A DNA stretch of 29,590 nt from an uncultured Eubacteriales bacterium (GCA_902797405.1 CADBSP010000265.1:1-29590); one strand, 5' to 3'; shown: positions 1 to 6,769, numbered from the stretch's first letter. The notes: generated from the sequence alone by a model not told the origin. Numbers and translations are program-made.

Positions 1-144
1 GCTCTTGAACCGGATACATTAAAAAGAAAAGCTGAGGAAAAGAAGTATATTAAGAAGTGCCAGCCAATATTACAATCAGGAATAAGTGATTGGGTAAAAA
101 CAAAACAAGAAATGATACAAGAACTAAAATATATACTGGAATAG
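1..144 (+). CDS. C-terminal end of an unrecognised protein (partial)
   Basis: An open frame enters from the left edge and stops at TAG 142-144, giving 47 residues rich in Lys and Glu with a predicted helical character (ALEPDTLKRKAEEKK near the start, QELKYILE at the end). No domain can be recognised from so short a tail. The terminator hairpin that follows at 181-216 is consistent with this being the last gene of its transcript. Its AT-rich codon use differs from the GC-richer genes after 540, so it may lie outside or at the edge of the conjugative-element remnant. Confidence 0.55.
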   Translation, partial: ALEPDTLKRKAEEKKYIKKCQPILQSGISDWVKTKQEMIQELKYILE

Positions 145-180
145 AATTTGTCTATACCAATAAGCAATATAATAGTCTGC

Positions 181-216
181 AAAGCCAATGCGTTAGAAAG
201 CGTATTGGCTTTTTAC
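181..216 (+). terminator. Rho-independent terminator
   Basis: A 12-base stem (181-192 with 201-212, one G-T pair) has an 8-base loop and runs into a T tract. It ends the transcript of the partial gene at the left edge and lies just ahead of the TnpW-like gene. Confidence 0.75.
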
Positions 217-246
217 TATGCGAGAAAAAAGAAAGGGGAAAGAATT

Positions 247-417
247 ATGCAGAATCAAGAATCTAAAGACAAAATCCCCGCCGTTATCAAGAAAATCGGG
301 GAGATGACCTACAAAGTCCGTGTCTATTTCAATGAGGACAGCAAAGAGAATTTGCAGGAGAAAATGGAGCGTATTATCCGTGAGGAAGTCAAAAATCCGT
401 CAAAACAGGGTGAGTAG
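247..417 (+). CDS. TnpW-like small transposon-encoded protein
   Basis: A 56-residue protein starting at ATG 247, preceded by the SD AAAGGGGA. The pattern IKKIGEMTYKVRVYF followed by a Ser-Lys-Glu stretch and a helical IIREEV tail is what I recall of the TnpW family, small proteins encoded by clostridial conjugative transposons. Their role is not well defined. The frame is open upstream to 148, but that part has no SD and overlaps the terminator, so I use 247. It sits at the head of a block of other conjugative-element genes, which agrees with the call. Assignment is from remembered family pattern only. Confidence 0.65.
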   Translation: MQNQESKDKIPAVIKKIGEMTYKVRVYFNEDSKENLQEKMERIIREEVKNPSKQGE

Positions 418-479
418 CCTATTAAAAAGTCCTTGACATTCCGTTACAGGCGAAACAATCAAATTAATATTTAATATTC

Positions 480-515
480 AAGACGATTTTCAAATTATGA
501 AGGTCGTCTTTTTTA
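480..515 (+). terminator. Rho-independent terminator
   Basis: A 12-base stem (480-491 with 499-510, two G-T pairs), a 7-base loop and a TTTTTT tail. It lies between the TnpW-like gene and the replication-type gene. An antisense reading of this area (464-814, minus) is only a shadow. Confidence 0.75.
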
Positions 516-541
516 TTGTCAAAAAATCGAAAGGAGAAAAG

Positions 542-892
542 ATGATTAGAACACGTAGAGATTATTTTGAAGTAGAGGTAGCAAGAGAGGTAGGACTTAA
601 TGCTGCTACGGTAGCCTCGTTCCTTTGGGACATCATGAGGGTGGATTCGGAGATGAAGTATAGGCATGGTCATGCTTGGGTCAAGGCGTCCTACGGATTC
701 ATTTCCCTTGCGATGCCTTATCTCACTAAATGCCAGGCAAGGCACGCGGTGAAGAAGCTCATTAAGAAGGGCTATATCAAGAAGGGACGCTACAGCGATA
801 ACAAGTTTGATCACACCAATTGGTATGCCTTCACTGAGTACGGTTCGGCGATGATGAATTTTGGTGAAAGCTATGAAGAAGAGGACGACTAA
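542..892 (+). CDS. Winged-helix replication-type protein of a conjugative element
   Basis: A 116-residue protein starting at ATG 542 behind the SD AAAGGAGA. It has the layout of the N-terminal winged-helix domain of phage and plasmid replisome organisers: a first helix (AATVASFLWDIM), a wing with HAWVKASY, a recognition region (KCQARHAVKKLIKKGYI) and a closing FDHTNWYAF that resembles the MDKTKWY end of that domain. It probably binds DNA, perhaps in replication of the element or as a regulator. The acidic tail (SYEEEDD) overlaps the next gene's start, suggesting translational coupling. No C-terminal DnaD-like domain is present. Base composition is clearly GC-richer than in the genes after 3600. 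Confidence 0.6.
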   Translation: MIRTRRDYFEVEVAREVGLNAATVASFLWDIMRVDSEMKYRHGHAWVKASYGFISLAMPYLTKCQARHAVKKLIKKGYIKKGRYSDNKFDHTNWYAFTEYGSAMMNFGESYEEEDD

Positions 893-1043
893 AAGGGGGC
901 ATAAATACAGACTGTGTCCCGAGACCTGTGTCTATCGGGACAGGCTCGCACCCTTCTGCGAGCATTGCACCAAGAAATTAGTAGAAGAAATGGAGGCGAA
1001 GAGACGTGAGTGTAGATCCAAAGAAAATCAAAATGCTGAGTAA
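873..1043 (+). CDS. Small Cys-rich (zinc-ribbon-like) protein
   Basis: A 56-residue protein beginning at ATG 873 inside the end of the previous gene, with GGTGAAAG as a modest SD. Four cysteines are arranged as CPETC then, 11 residues on, CEHC, which resembles a zinc-binding knuckle. The rest is strongly basic. I do not recognise a named family; small Cys-rich proteins like this are frequent in the accessory part of clostridial conjugative elements. Start and stop both overlap neighbours (542-892 and 1006-1326), so the chain is probably translated in a coupled way. A TTG at 861 could extend it by four residues. Confidence 0.5.
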   Translation: MKKRTTKRGHKYRLCPETCVYRDRLAPFCEHCTKKLVEEMEAKRRECRSKENQNAE

Positions 1044-1326
1044 GCTGGCGGAGCACGGAGCTGACACCGAGAAGAAGATAACCACTCTCGGTATTTCTGA
1101 CCTGCTTGAAATCTGTGAGGACAGCAAAGCCCTCGCAATCCAGGAGATTAAGTTGATTATGGACTTTCAGGAAGCAATCAAGGTGAGGCGCGGCATAGCG
1201 TTCCTGCTTGACGCAGAAGAAGAGAAGGAGGAAAAGAAAGATGAAAAAGGTAATGAAAGAAGTAAGGGAAAAGAAGATAGAGGAAGTGATGATACACAGT
1301 TTGAAGGAACTATCGACGCTGATTGA
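1006..1326 (+). CDS. Unknown charged protein of a conjugative element
   Basis: A 106-residue protein starting at GTG 1006, with GGAGGCGAAG as SD inside the end of the Cys-rich gene. Residues 1-70 look like a compact helical domain (KMLSKLAEHGADTEKKI, ISDLLEICEDSKALAIQEI). The rest is a low-complexity Glu/Lys tail that overlaps the start of the following small gene, so the tail may have little function of its own. I do not recognise the family. The overlapping layout and GC content tie it to the conjugative-element block. Confidence 0.5.
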   Translation: MSVDPKKIKMLSKLAEHGADTEKKITTLGISDLLEICEDSKALAIQEIKLIMDFQEAIKVRRGIAFLLDAEEEKEEKKDEKGNERSKGKEDRGSDDTQFEGTIDAD

Positions 1327-1387
1327 GGACCTCCCTGAAGGAACAGTCCTAAGCGTTGACGTCAAGGTGGTGACTGAAGATGCCTAA
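1241..1387 (+). CDS. Small unknown protein (48 aa)
   Basis: ATG 1241 is preceded by a very good SD (GGAGG at 1226-1230 region), and the frame runs to TAA 1385-1387. The product starts MKKVMKEVREKKIEE, continues with a helix (HSLKELSTLIEDL) and ends with a strand-like VLSVDVKVVTEDA. It overlaps the unknown charged gene before it and the RadC-like gene after it (start ATG 1380). This start-stop chaining supports it as real. No function can be named. Confidence 0.5.
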   Translation: MKKVMKEVREKKIEEVMIHSLKELSTLIEDLPEGTVLSVDVKVVTEDA

Positions 1388-1573
1388 ACAGAAAGAAAAT
1401 GAGTTAAAGGTAGTCAACGTTCGTCTGGTGAAAGAACCGTCACTCTATAGCGACGAGCCAATCACTTCGCCGCACGACGTACTGAACCTTGTTGCCAAGG
1501 AACTTTCTCAGTACGACAGGGAAGTGTTCGCTATTCTTAATCTCAAGACCAACGGCCAGGTAATCAATCTGAA
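1380..1573 (+). pseudogene. RadC/JAB-like protein, truncated by deletion
   Basis: Starting at ATG 1380, the reading NVRLVKEPSLYSD, then PITSPHDVLNLVAKEL, then QYDREVFAILNLKTNGQ and INLN matches what I know of the N-terminal half of the RadC-like JAB proteins carried by Firmicute conjugative elements. In the family the sequence would continue with a metallopeptidase-like core containing an HNHPSG motif. Here homology stops at about residue 64 (around base 1571), after which the frame reads unrelated sequence to a stop at 1640. The catalytic core is missing, so the gene is dead. The break is directly followed by a pilin gene lacking its own start, which points to one deletion removing both pieces. 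Confidence 0.6.
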
Positions 1574-1848
1574 TCATCATCTACAGCGCACTCGTATGCT
1601 CCATGACCATGGGAGCGCTCACGGTCTTTGCGGCCGATGACCCGGTCACTGTAGTAAGCAATCTTTCAACTTTCATTTTCAGCTTGATTAGAGCAATCGG
1701 CCTCATCCTCTTGGGATTCGGTATCGTGCAGGTGGGTATGTCCCTCAAGTCTCACGATCCTTCCCAGAGAGCAAACGGGATCCTGACCCTGGCCGGCGGA
1801 ATCATAATCACCTTCACTAAGGAAATCCTGGACCTGATTGTTGGGTAA
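1574..1848 (+). pseudogene. VirB2-like conjugative pilin, 5' end missing
   Basis: From about 1576 the frame reads IIYSALVCSMTMGALTVFAAD, the inside of a signal peptide. The mature part has two hydrophobic helices (FIFSLIRAIGLILLGFGIVQ and ILTLAGGIIITFTKEIL) flanking the loop SLKSHDPSQRANG. That arrangement fits the VirB2/TrbC-like pilins of Lachnospiraceae conjugative elements. The normal basic N-terminus and SD are absent because an in-frame TGA lies at 1570-1572. ATG 1603 could still serve as an internal start, but there is no SD before it. I therefore call it a remnant joined to the truncated RadC-like gene. Confidence 0.55.
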
Positions 1849-1853
1849 ACAAA

Positions 1854-1872
1854 GGGCGGCCTTTGGCCGCCT
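1854..1872 (+). terminator. GC-rich hairpin after the pilin remnant
   Basis: GGCGGCC (1855-1861) pairs with GGCCGCC (1865-1871) over a TTT loop, just past the pilin stop. There is no T tract, so it may be an mRNA-stabilising or processing hairpin rather than a full terminator. The core GGCCTTTGGCC recurs at 2865-2875. Confidence 0.45.
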
Positions 1873-1898
1873 GTACATGATAGGCGTAGGACTTGATT

Positions 1899-1940
1899 AT
1901 TGTCAGAAATATTGACAATTACAATTATAAATATTATTCT
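1899..1940 (+). promoter_or_regulatory. Promoter with overlapping dyad for the MazF-like gene
   Basis: A perfect -35 box TTGACA (1912-1917) is followed after 17 bases by TATTCT (1935-1940). A 7-base inverted repeat, ATTGTCA (1899-1905) and TGACAAT (1913-1919), overlaps the -35 box, as expected for a repressor operator. The downstream gene starts at 2008. The dyad could be an autoregulatory site, but that is inference. Confidence 0.55.
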
Positions 1941-2007
1941 TGTTAAGAAGCTTTTTTTGATGCAAGGAAATGAAACTATCAGTATTCTAGTTTAGGAGAA
2001 TTAGTTT

Positions 2008-2751
2008 ATGGCGAAGAATAAATCCAAAAAGGAAGTTAAATCCCATATCTCACAGTCTATAGAGAACTTGCAAGAATACCTTAATGCCCTGACAGATATC
2101 AAATCTCGAGAGGCAACAAGCCAAGCAGATAAATTGGCATATTGGATAGAAGACTATACGCGTTTTCTATCAAAAGAGAAAACATTTAACCCTGAAAAGC
2201 AAATGTCGTACCGACGTGGAGATATTGTAAAGGTACATCTGGGCTACCGAATTGGCAATGAGGAAGGAGGATTGCATTTTGCAGTGGTTGTTGACCGCCA
2301 TAATTCTAAAAAGAGCGGTGTGGTTACAGTTGTTCCTCTTACTTCCAAGAAAAAGGGTAAAAAGCTTAATGCTAATAATGTGGATTTAGGAAATGAGCTG
2401 TTTCGTCTTATGATGAGTAAACATGATAAACTTTATAAGGAAATCGGTGACAAGATACATATAGTTAATGAGAAGCTTAAGAATCTTGATGAGATGGCAG
2501 AATCAAAAGAAGTTGCAAGTATAAATATGCAGTTAAGAGAACTTGAAAGTAAGGCTAAGGAACTAGATGAAATTAAGAAAAGTATGCTTAAAATGAAGGA
2601 AGGGAGCGTAGCCTTACCAAACCAGATAATTACTGTTAGCAAGATTCGCATATATGATCCGCGACATTCAGGAGATGTCTTGTATGGGATAAGGTTATCA
2701 GATACAACACTTAGTGGAATTGACGATAGAATCAAAGAAATGTATCTTTAG
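2008..2751 (+). CDS. PemK/MazF-family protein with helical insertion
   Basis: A 247-residue protein starting at ATG 2008 behind the SD TTAGGAGAA. Residues 1-65 are helical and charged. The MazF-type core begins at about residue 68 with YRRGDIVKVHLG, then GLHFAVVVDRHNS and VVTVVPLTSK. The last strand region reads ALPNQIITVSKIRI near residue 203. MazF enzymes are ribosome-independent endoribonucleases, usually paired with a small antitoxin. Here a long helical, Lys/Glu-rich insertion (about residues 125-200) splits the fold, and no antitoxin gene precedes or follows it. Either the N-terminal helix or the insertion takes over control, or the antitoxin was lost. It has its own promoter and dyad and probably behaves as a separate unit. 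Confidence 0.7.
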   Translation: MAKNKSKKEVKSHISQSIENLQEYLNALTDIKSREATSQADKLAYWIEDYTRFLSKEKTFNPEKQMSYRRGDIVKVHLGYRIGNEEGGLHFAVVVDRHNSKKSGVVTVVPLTSKKKGKKLNANNVDLGNELFRLMMSKHDKLYKEIGDKIHIVNEKLKNLDEMAESKEVASINMQLRELESKAKELDEIKKSMLKMKEGSVALPNQIITVSKIRIYDPRHSGDVLYGIRLSDTTLSGIDDRIKEMYL

Positions 2752-2783
2752 GTAAAAAAAATTTACACATTTTTTCAAAATAA

Positions 2784-2814
2784 TTGTTCACTTTTAGGAT
2801 AAATGTGGTATAAT
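2784..2814 (+). promoter_or_regulatory. Extended -10 promoter
   Basis: TGGTATAAT (perfect TATAAT at 2809-2814 with a TG extension) lies 18-19 bases after TTGTTC/TGTTCA (2784-2790). It would start a transcript near 2821, directly at the structured RNA described next. Confidence 0.65.
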
Positions 2815-2820
2815 CCACCT

Positions 2821-2912
2821 ATGAACTGGTAACATTGCGCTATATGCGCCCAACCAGAAGACATGGCCTTTGGCCGTAGGAGAGTTCTTTATTGGACTCT
2901 CCTTTTATTTTT
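2821..2912 (+). ncRNA. Candidate small RNA or transcription attenuator
   Basis: Between a strong promoter and a strong terminator lie about 90 bases with no useful reading frame but clear structure. CTGGT (2826-2830) pairs with ACCAG (2853-2857), enclosing a GCGC-TATAT-GCGC hairpin. GGCCTTTGGCC (2865-2875) forms a second hairpin. GGAGAGT (2879-2885) pairs with ACTCTCC (2896-2902), followed by a T tract. I could not match it to a riboswitch class I know. It may be a free small RNA of the conjugative element, or a leader that attenuates the VirB6-like gene downstream. Confidence 0.5.
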
Positions 2913-2937
2913 TGAAAACGAGAAGGTGATTCACAGA

Positions 2938-2997
2938 ATGTCAAATACTAAAACAATCAGAAGGGAGGGTACTTATCTATGTCGGATAATTGGGTAG
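2938..2997 (+). CDS. Possible 19-residue leader peptide
   Basis: ATG 2938 follows AGAAGGTGAT and the frame stops at TAG 2995-2997, overlapping the start of the VirB6-like remnant at 2979. The product begins MSNTKTIRREG. It could couple translation into the next gene or be accidental; there is no other evidence. Confidence 0.3.
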   Translation: MSNTKTIRREGTYLCRIIG

Positions 2998-3227
2998 TGC
3001 AGAAGCTTTTGGATATGCTTAATACCTGGAATGAGAAATTGGCGGAGGTGTGGGATTTGCTCACGACGAGTCCAGAGAGTTTTATTGGTGGAGTCAAGTT
3101 CTGGTCCTGGTACGGGCTTAATGGAATAGTAGAGCGGTGGGCATGCTTTGTGAACCGGTGCGCGGATCGGTGCGGCTATATCGAGGGCTGCATCATCCAC
3201 AAGTTTGCAGGTGTTGAATCGGAATAG
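2979..3227 (+). pseudogene. VirB6/TrbL-like N-terminus, truncated
   Basis: ATG 2979 has an excellent SD (GGGAGGG). The first 38 residues (SDNWVVQKLLDMLNTWNEK, then LAEVWDLLTTSPESFIGG) resemble the soluble N-terminus of the VirB6/TrbL-like channel proteins of clostridial conjugative elements. The family then continues with several membrane helices, and these are absent. After residue 40 the sequence becomes Trp/Cys-rich and unlike the family, then stops at 3225-3227. The same frame continues past that stop with a CHAP-like tail, which is a remnant of a different gene. Confidence 0.5.
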
Positions 3228-3461
3228 ACTTATTCCAGGCCAGAAAACAGTAGCAAAGACCGAGCTACGAACTATCAGCCAGAGACATCATCTTTATTGA
3301 CTGGGAGCCTGACGGCCTTTGTGACCAACAACGGAATCGCAGAAAGCTGCGACGTAACTCATGTCTATACGATTGAGGGGAATACGTCGGATATTTGTGC
3401 GAGTAGAACGCACTCGGGGAATAGTTTTTATGTCTATAGGTATGGGCTGCCGGGGTATTAA
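3228..3461 (+). pseudogene. C-terminal fragment of a CHAP-type cell-wall hydrolase
   Basis: After the stop at 3227 the same frame stays open for 77 codons to TAA 3459-3461, with no start or SD. The last part reads THVYTIEGNTSD, then HSGNSFYVYRYGLPGY, which matches the closing strands of CHAP or NlpC/P60 peptidoglycan hydrolases (VYTIEGNSSD ... YGRP). Conjugative elements of this type carry such a hydrolase to open the wall for transfer. The catalytic Cys/His part is missing. Together with the VirB6-like N-terminus it shows that several kilobases of transfer genes were deleted. Confidence 0.5.
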
Positions 3462-3602
3462 AAGATTAATCTTTCAATAAAAAATAACTTACTAATGAGG
3501 TGAAGAAGTATCGACAGAAAGCATTTATTTGCAGAAAACAAAAAGGTTTGTTATTATTCAAATAATCTTATTTATACTAAAAAGCATGAAAGGAAGATGC
3601 CT

Positions 3603-4337
3603 ATGTATGGTATAGCAATCTGTGATGATAATTGGAGAGATTGTGACAGGATTGAAGGATTAATAAGGAATGTATGGGATAACAGTGATGAATTGTTATT
3701 CTATACTTTCTCAACTGGAGATGAGCTAATTAAATCTATTGAAACAAATCTGCCGATTAACTTATTAGTTTTAGATATGCAAATGCCAGGGTTTGATGGA
3801 GATGCAACAGCAGCAAGGTTCAGACTCAAATATCCTGATGCAGTTTTGGTATTCTGTTCTGGAGTTTATTTACCCACAGTTAAATCTTTTGAAAGCAATG
3901 CATATAGGTTCCTTCTAAAGGAATATAGTGATGAAAGATTGCATAGAGAGATGCGAGTCATACTCCAAGAAATGAAGCGACGTTCTGATGTGCCTACAAT
4001 AGCAATAAGTTTTAAAGGAGAGTTTACAACACTTAGAGTTGATGAAATACTGTATGTCGCAGGTAGAAAATATGGTTCTTCTATTTATGTAATAGATCGA
4101 GAAACTAAGCAGAGTAAAGAGATGATTTCAAATTCAAGTGCTAAAGAACTGTTTCATGAATTGAGTAATTATCATTTTAGGTACGCACACAATAGCTATT
4201 TCATTAATCTTCTATACGTAGTCAAAATAATGAATCATGAAATTGAGTTGAGGGATGGAACAATACTGACAGCATCACGATCCAAGGAAAAAGCATTTCG
4301 AGCAGAGCTAGCCTCATATTTAGGGAATAAGTATTAA
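3603..4337 (+). CDS. agrA: LytTR response regulator, AgrA type
   Basis: This 244-residue regulator of the agr operon has two domains. The receiver (1-120) shows acidic residues in CDD (D8, D9) and the phosphate acceptor D58 in LVLDMQMPG. The LytTR DNA-binding domain (about 140-244) contains EILYVAGRKYG and RYAHNSYFINLLYVV. Phosphorylated by the neighbouring histidine kinase, such regulators activate promoters with paired direct repeats. I start at ATG 3603 because ATG 3597 directly abuts the SD (AAGGAAG), leaving no spacer. The kinase gene follows 14 bases after the stop. Receiver plus LytTR in this setting is typical of AgrA/VirR; specific targets cannot be read from the window. Confidence 0.85.
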   Translation: MYGIAICDDNWRDCDRIEGLIRNVWDNSDELLFYTFSTGDELIKSIETNLPINLLVLDMQMPGFDGDATAARFRLKYPDAVLVFCSGVYLPTVKSFESNAYRFLLKEYSDERLHREMRVILQEMKRRSDVPTIAISFKGEFTTLRVDEILYVAGRKYGSSIYVIDRETKQSKEMISNSSAKELFHELSNYHFRYAHNSYFINLLYVVKIMNHEIELRDGTILTASRSKEKAFRAELASYLGNKY

Positions 4338-4351
4338 AATGGGAGGCATAA

Positions 4352-5650
4352 ATGAATTCATTGGATTATTTAGTATTATTACTAAGTTGTGTGGCGGAAA
4401 TATATATATGCTATGATTTTATAAGTGTGTTTTATGATATGCGAACGTATCATAAACCTTATAATGCAATGTTGTTCTTAGGAGGAGTACTTGCAATATT
4501 TTTCGTTAATATGATTGGCGTTGCAAATCTAAATCTTATTTTTTTCCCTTGTATATTATTGCTCTTCACTGTATTAATGTTTGATATAAGTTATATACAC
4601 GCGATTATGTATGTGCTAATAGTGTTTTTGATAATGATTGGTGGAGAGTTTTTTTATGTTTTACTCTATGAATGGATTGAACCAGATAGTGCGATAAACT
4701 TGGCAGAGATACCAGAGATAACATTTGCCACGAAGTTGATAGCTTACATAGTTTTGGCGATTATTAAGCAATTCTCTAACAAAAGCAAGAGGCGTATGAC
4801 AAATAAAGTGTTTGTATTGTATCTTTGTGTACCTGTTTCTAGCTTGGCCATGATGATGACAACATATTTCATTGTTGAAAACTATTTGGGCGATTCCAAA
4901 ATCAAGGTTGGATTAACAATAAGCTATGGATTGATGTTGCTGTGTAGTATTATCGCATTTTATGCCTTCAATGAATATGCCATAAGTATCCAAAGTATTA
5001 TGGAGCAGGAATGGCAGATAGAAAAAGAACGTATGAATAAAGATTACTATACTAAAGTGGCAGAAATGAATGAAGAGCAAAGAGCTATATTGCATGATGT
5101 CAAACATTACATAAGGCTTGTAACTTCGGTAAATGGTTTTGAGGATAAAAAACACATAAGTGACCTAATAAAAAAACTTAATACAGAGATTGAGAATAAC
5201 GAAAGACAGTTAATATCAGATGCACCAATACTTGATGTGCTGCTATCAGAACGAAAACGATACGCTGATAACAATGGAATAGAATTCAATGTTTCTGTAG
5301 AACCAGGACTTCAGTTTGGAGAAACTGGTGAGGCTGACTACATTATTATGCTGAGCAATATCCTTGATAATGCTACAGAAGCTGCAAGCAATGCGGATAA
5401 TAAAAAGATTGTAGAAATAAACGTGTTTAGAAGTGAGAACAGTGGTTTCATTGTTTGCAAAGTTCTAAATACATTTAATATAAACGATGTCAGAATCGTA
5501 GGTGGGGAATTGATTTCAACAAAAAAACACCAAGGGATTCATGGATATGGTATAAAAAACATTGAGAAATCAGCGGAGAGGCATGGAGGATCTTTCAGTA
5601 TTGTTTTTAAGGATGAATTAGCGGTATCCACACTCGTTCTTCCAATATGA
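4352..5650 (+). CDS. agrC: Sensor histidine kinase, AgrC type
   Basis: A 432-residue membrane kinase starting at ATG 4352 behind GGGAGG. Residues 1-210 are six to seven hydrophobic segments, the usual peptide-sensing part. The phosphorylation site is H248 in AILHDVKHYI. An HATPase region follows with the N box (MLSNILDNATEAA, near 340) and a G box (GIHGYGIKNIE, near 400). It belongs to the HPK10 class that pairs with LytTR regulators. It presumably senses the cyclic peptide made from the AgrD precursor encoded 226 bases downstream and phosphorylates the regulator encoded just upstream. Confidence 0.88.
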   Translation: MNSLDYLVLLLSCVAEIYICYDFISVFYDMRTYHKPYNAMLFLGGVLAIFFVNMIGVANLNLIFFPCILLLFTVLMFDISYIHAIMYVLIVFLIMIGGEFFYVLLYEWIEPDSAINLAEIPEITFATKLIAYIVLAIIKQFSNKSKRRMTNKVFVLYLCVPVSSLAMMMTTYFIVENYLGDSKIKVGLTISYGLMLLCSIIAFYAFNEYAISIQSIMEQEWQIEKERMNKDYYTKVAEMNEEQRAILHDVKHYIRLVTSVNGFEDKKHISDLIKKLNTEIENNERQLISDAPILDVLLSERKRYADNNGIEFNVSVEPGLQFGETGEADYIIMLSNILDNATEAASNADNKKIVEINVFRSENSGFIVCKVLNTFNINDVRIVGGELISTKKHQGIHGYGIKNIEKSAERHGGSFSIVFKDELAVSTLVLPI

Positions 5651-5876
5651 AAAAGGACATTATTCAAATCACTGCGTGGAATATAAAGAACTACGTCTTT
5701 GAGTACGCTTTGATTTTTGATTCGTAATGGTTTTTGTAAATTAAAACTGACAACAACAATCAAAAAAGACTAATAAAACATCCAAAAATACCAATTGTAT
5801 TGATTCTAAAGGCAGTATTAGGCAAAATGACGACATATTAATAGTTAAACTTTGTAAGTATTTTTGGAGGCCAACT
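5651..5876 (+). promoter_or_regulatory. agrC-agrD spacer, likely holding the agrDB promoter
   Basis: This AT-rich spacer separates the two halves of the agr locus and may carry a regulator-controlled promoter for agrD-agrB. An inverted repeat TTTTTGATT (5714-5722) / AATCAAAAA (5758-5766) is present. Just before the agrD SD is ATAGTTAAAC, reminiscent of half of an AgrA-type repeat, but I see no clear second half. No convincing -35/-10 pair was found. Confidence 0.3.
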
Positions 5877-6035
5877 ATGAAAAAGAAAAAAGGATTGAAA
5901 GCATTAGCTGTACTTGATGTATTGGCATTTGCACTTTTTGTTCAGACAGTTAACAGTGCATGTGTATGGCATTTTCATCAACCTAAAGTTCCTATTGTTG
6001 ATGTAAATAGTTTAAGAAAAAAAGATGATAGATGA
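5877..6035 (+). CDS. agrD: AgrD autoinducing-peptide precursor
   Basis: A 52-residue prepeptide starting at ATG 5877 behind TTGGAGG. It has the three parts of AgrD: a basic then amphipathic leader (MKKKKGLKALAVLDVLAFAL), a short peptide core, and a charged tail (VNSLRKKDDR). The core is SACVWHFHQPKVP. In Clostridium perfringens AgrD the equivalent is, as I recall, SACLWFTHQPEEP, giving a five-residue thiolactone. By analogy the product is a ring CVWHF closed between Cys29 and Phe33, possibly with short N-terminal extensions. AgrB cuts after the core, and the C-terminal charged part is removed. The stop overlaps the agrB start by 11 bases. Confidence 0.85.
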   Translation: MKKKKGLKALAVLDVLAFALFVQTVNSACVWHFHQPKVPIVDVNSLRKKDDR

Positions 6036-6600
6036 TATAGTAGACAGAATAGTTTCGAGAAGTAGAAACGATGCTTCAGATGATACAATCGCAGTGCTTA
6101 AATATGGATATACCGTAATGATTGAGATGATGCTTATCATCTTAATATCAATAGGTATAGGAGCACTGATGAATTGTTTGGTGGAACTAATTATTTTTTC
6201 GTTGTCATTTATATTATTACGGACATTTGGTGGAGGTTATCACGCAAGAACAGCAAAAGGCTGCATTATAATGTCAGCAATGGTGACATTATTGTTCTGT
6301 GTCGGCATAAAAACAATTGACAGGATTTATGTTCCTATGTTTGCATCTTCAATACTTGTGTTTATAATAACTATGATTAGCTATATTCCAATGAGTGCTG
6401 TGGGTGATGAAACAGTAGAGAGAAGATGTCTATTTATAACAAAAATAACCTTTCCCATTTTAATGATTCTTTCTGTAGTCATATATCTGTTTGCGTCTAA
6501 AACTTATGGAACAAGTGTATTGGTAGGTGAGGCGGTTTGGCTATTATCTGCTAATATTGAAAGATTGAAACACGGCGTTAAATTCAGAAAGAGTATATAG
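6025..6600 (+). CDS. agrB: AgrB peptide-processing membrane protease
   Basis: A 191-residue membrane endopeptidase that cleaves the AgrD C-terminus and helps close the thiolactone ring. The catalytic pair is visible as H73 in GGGYHARTAKGC and C80 seven residues later, the same spacing as in known AgrB proteins. Four to five hydrophobic segments cover residues 28-65 and 80-180. The start ATG 6025 lies inside the end of agrD, so the two are translationally coupled. A strong hairpin follows at 6664. Length is normal for the family. Confidence 0.9.
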   Translation: MIDDIVDRIVSRSRNDASDDTIAVLKYGYTVMIEMMLIILISIGIGALMNCLVELIIFSLSFILLRTFGGGYHARTAKGCIIMSAMVTLLFCVGIKTIDRIYVPMFASSILVFIITMISYIPMSAVGDETVERRCLFITKITFPILMILSVVIYLFASKTYGTSVLVGEAVWLLSANIERLKHGVKFRKSI

Positions 6601-6663
6601 TGATTCTCGAGAAAAGCGATTTCTGATTATTCAAGTGTTTTTTCAGCGGCAAAAGAATGAGTG

Positions 6664-6695
6664 ATTTACAGGCGGTAATTATACCGCCTGTAAAT
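6664..6695 (+). terminator. Strong hairpin after agrB
   Basis: A perfect 14-base stem (6664-6677 with 6682-6695) has a 4-base loop. The T tract is weak on both strands, but the position between agrB and the convergent XRE remnant fits a bidirectional transcript end. Confidence 0.6.
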
Positions 6696-6769
6696 ATGTT
6701 GACACATGATATAAAAGTGAAATAAGGTTCCTGTTGATAACAAAGCCATATTGGCTGTGGATCTGAGGT

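Noticed and set aside
433..470. TTGACA with TAATAT as a promoter for the gene at 542
   Set aside because: Spacing is about 26 bases, too long, and a terminator follows directly.
889..1365. 158-codon minus-strand frame across the small conjugative-element genes
   Set aside because: Antisense to three chained genes with good SDs; composition (Phe/Leu/Ser runs) is a mirror of Lys/Glu-rich coding.
3548..3578. TTGTTA/TATACT as the agr promoter
   Set aside because: Spacing of 19 bases, and transcription would begin almost on the SD, leaving no leader.
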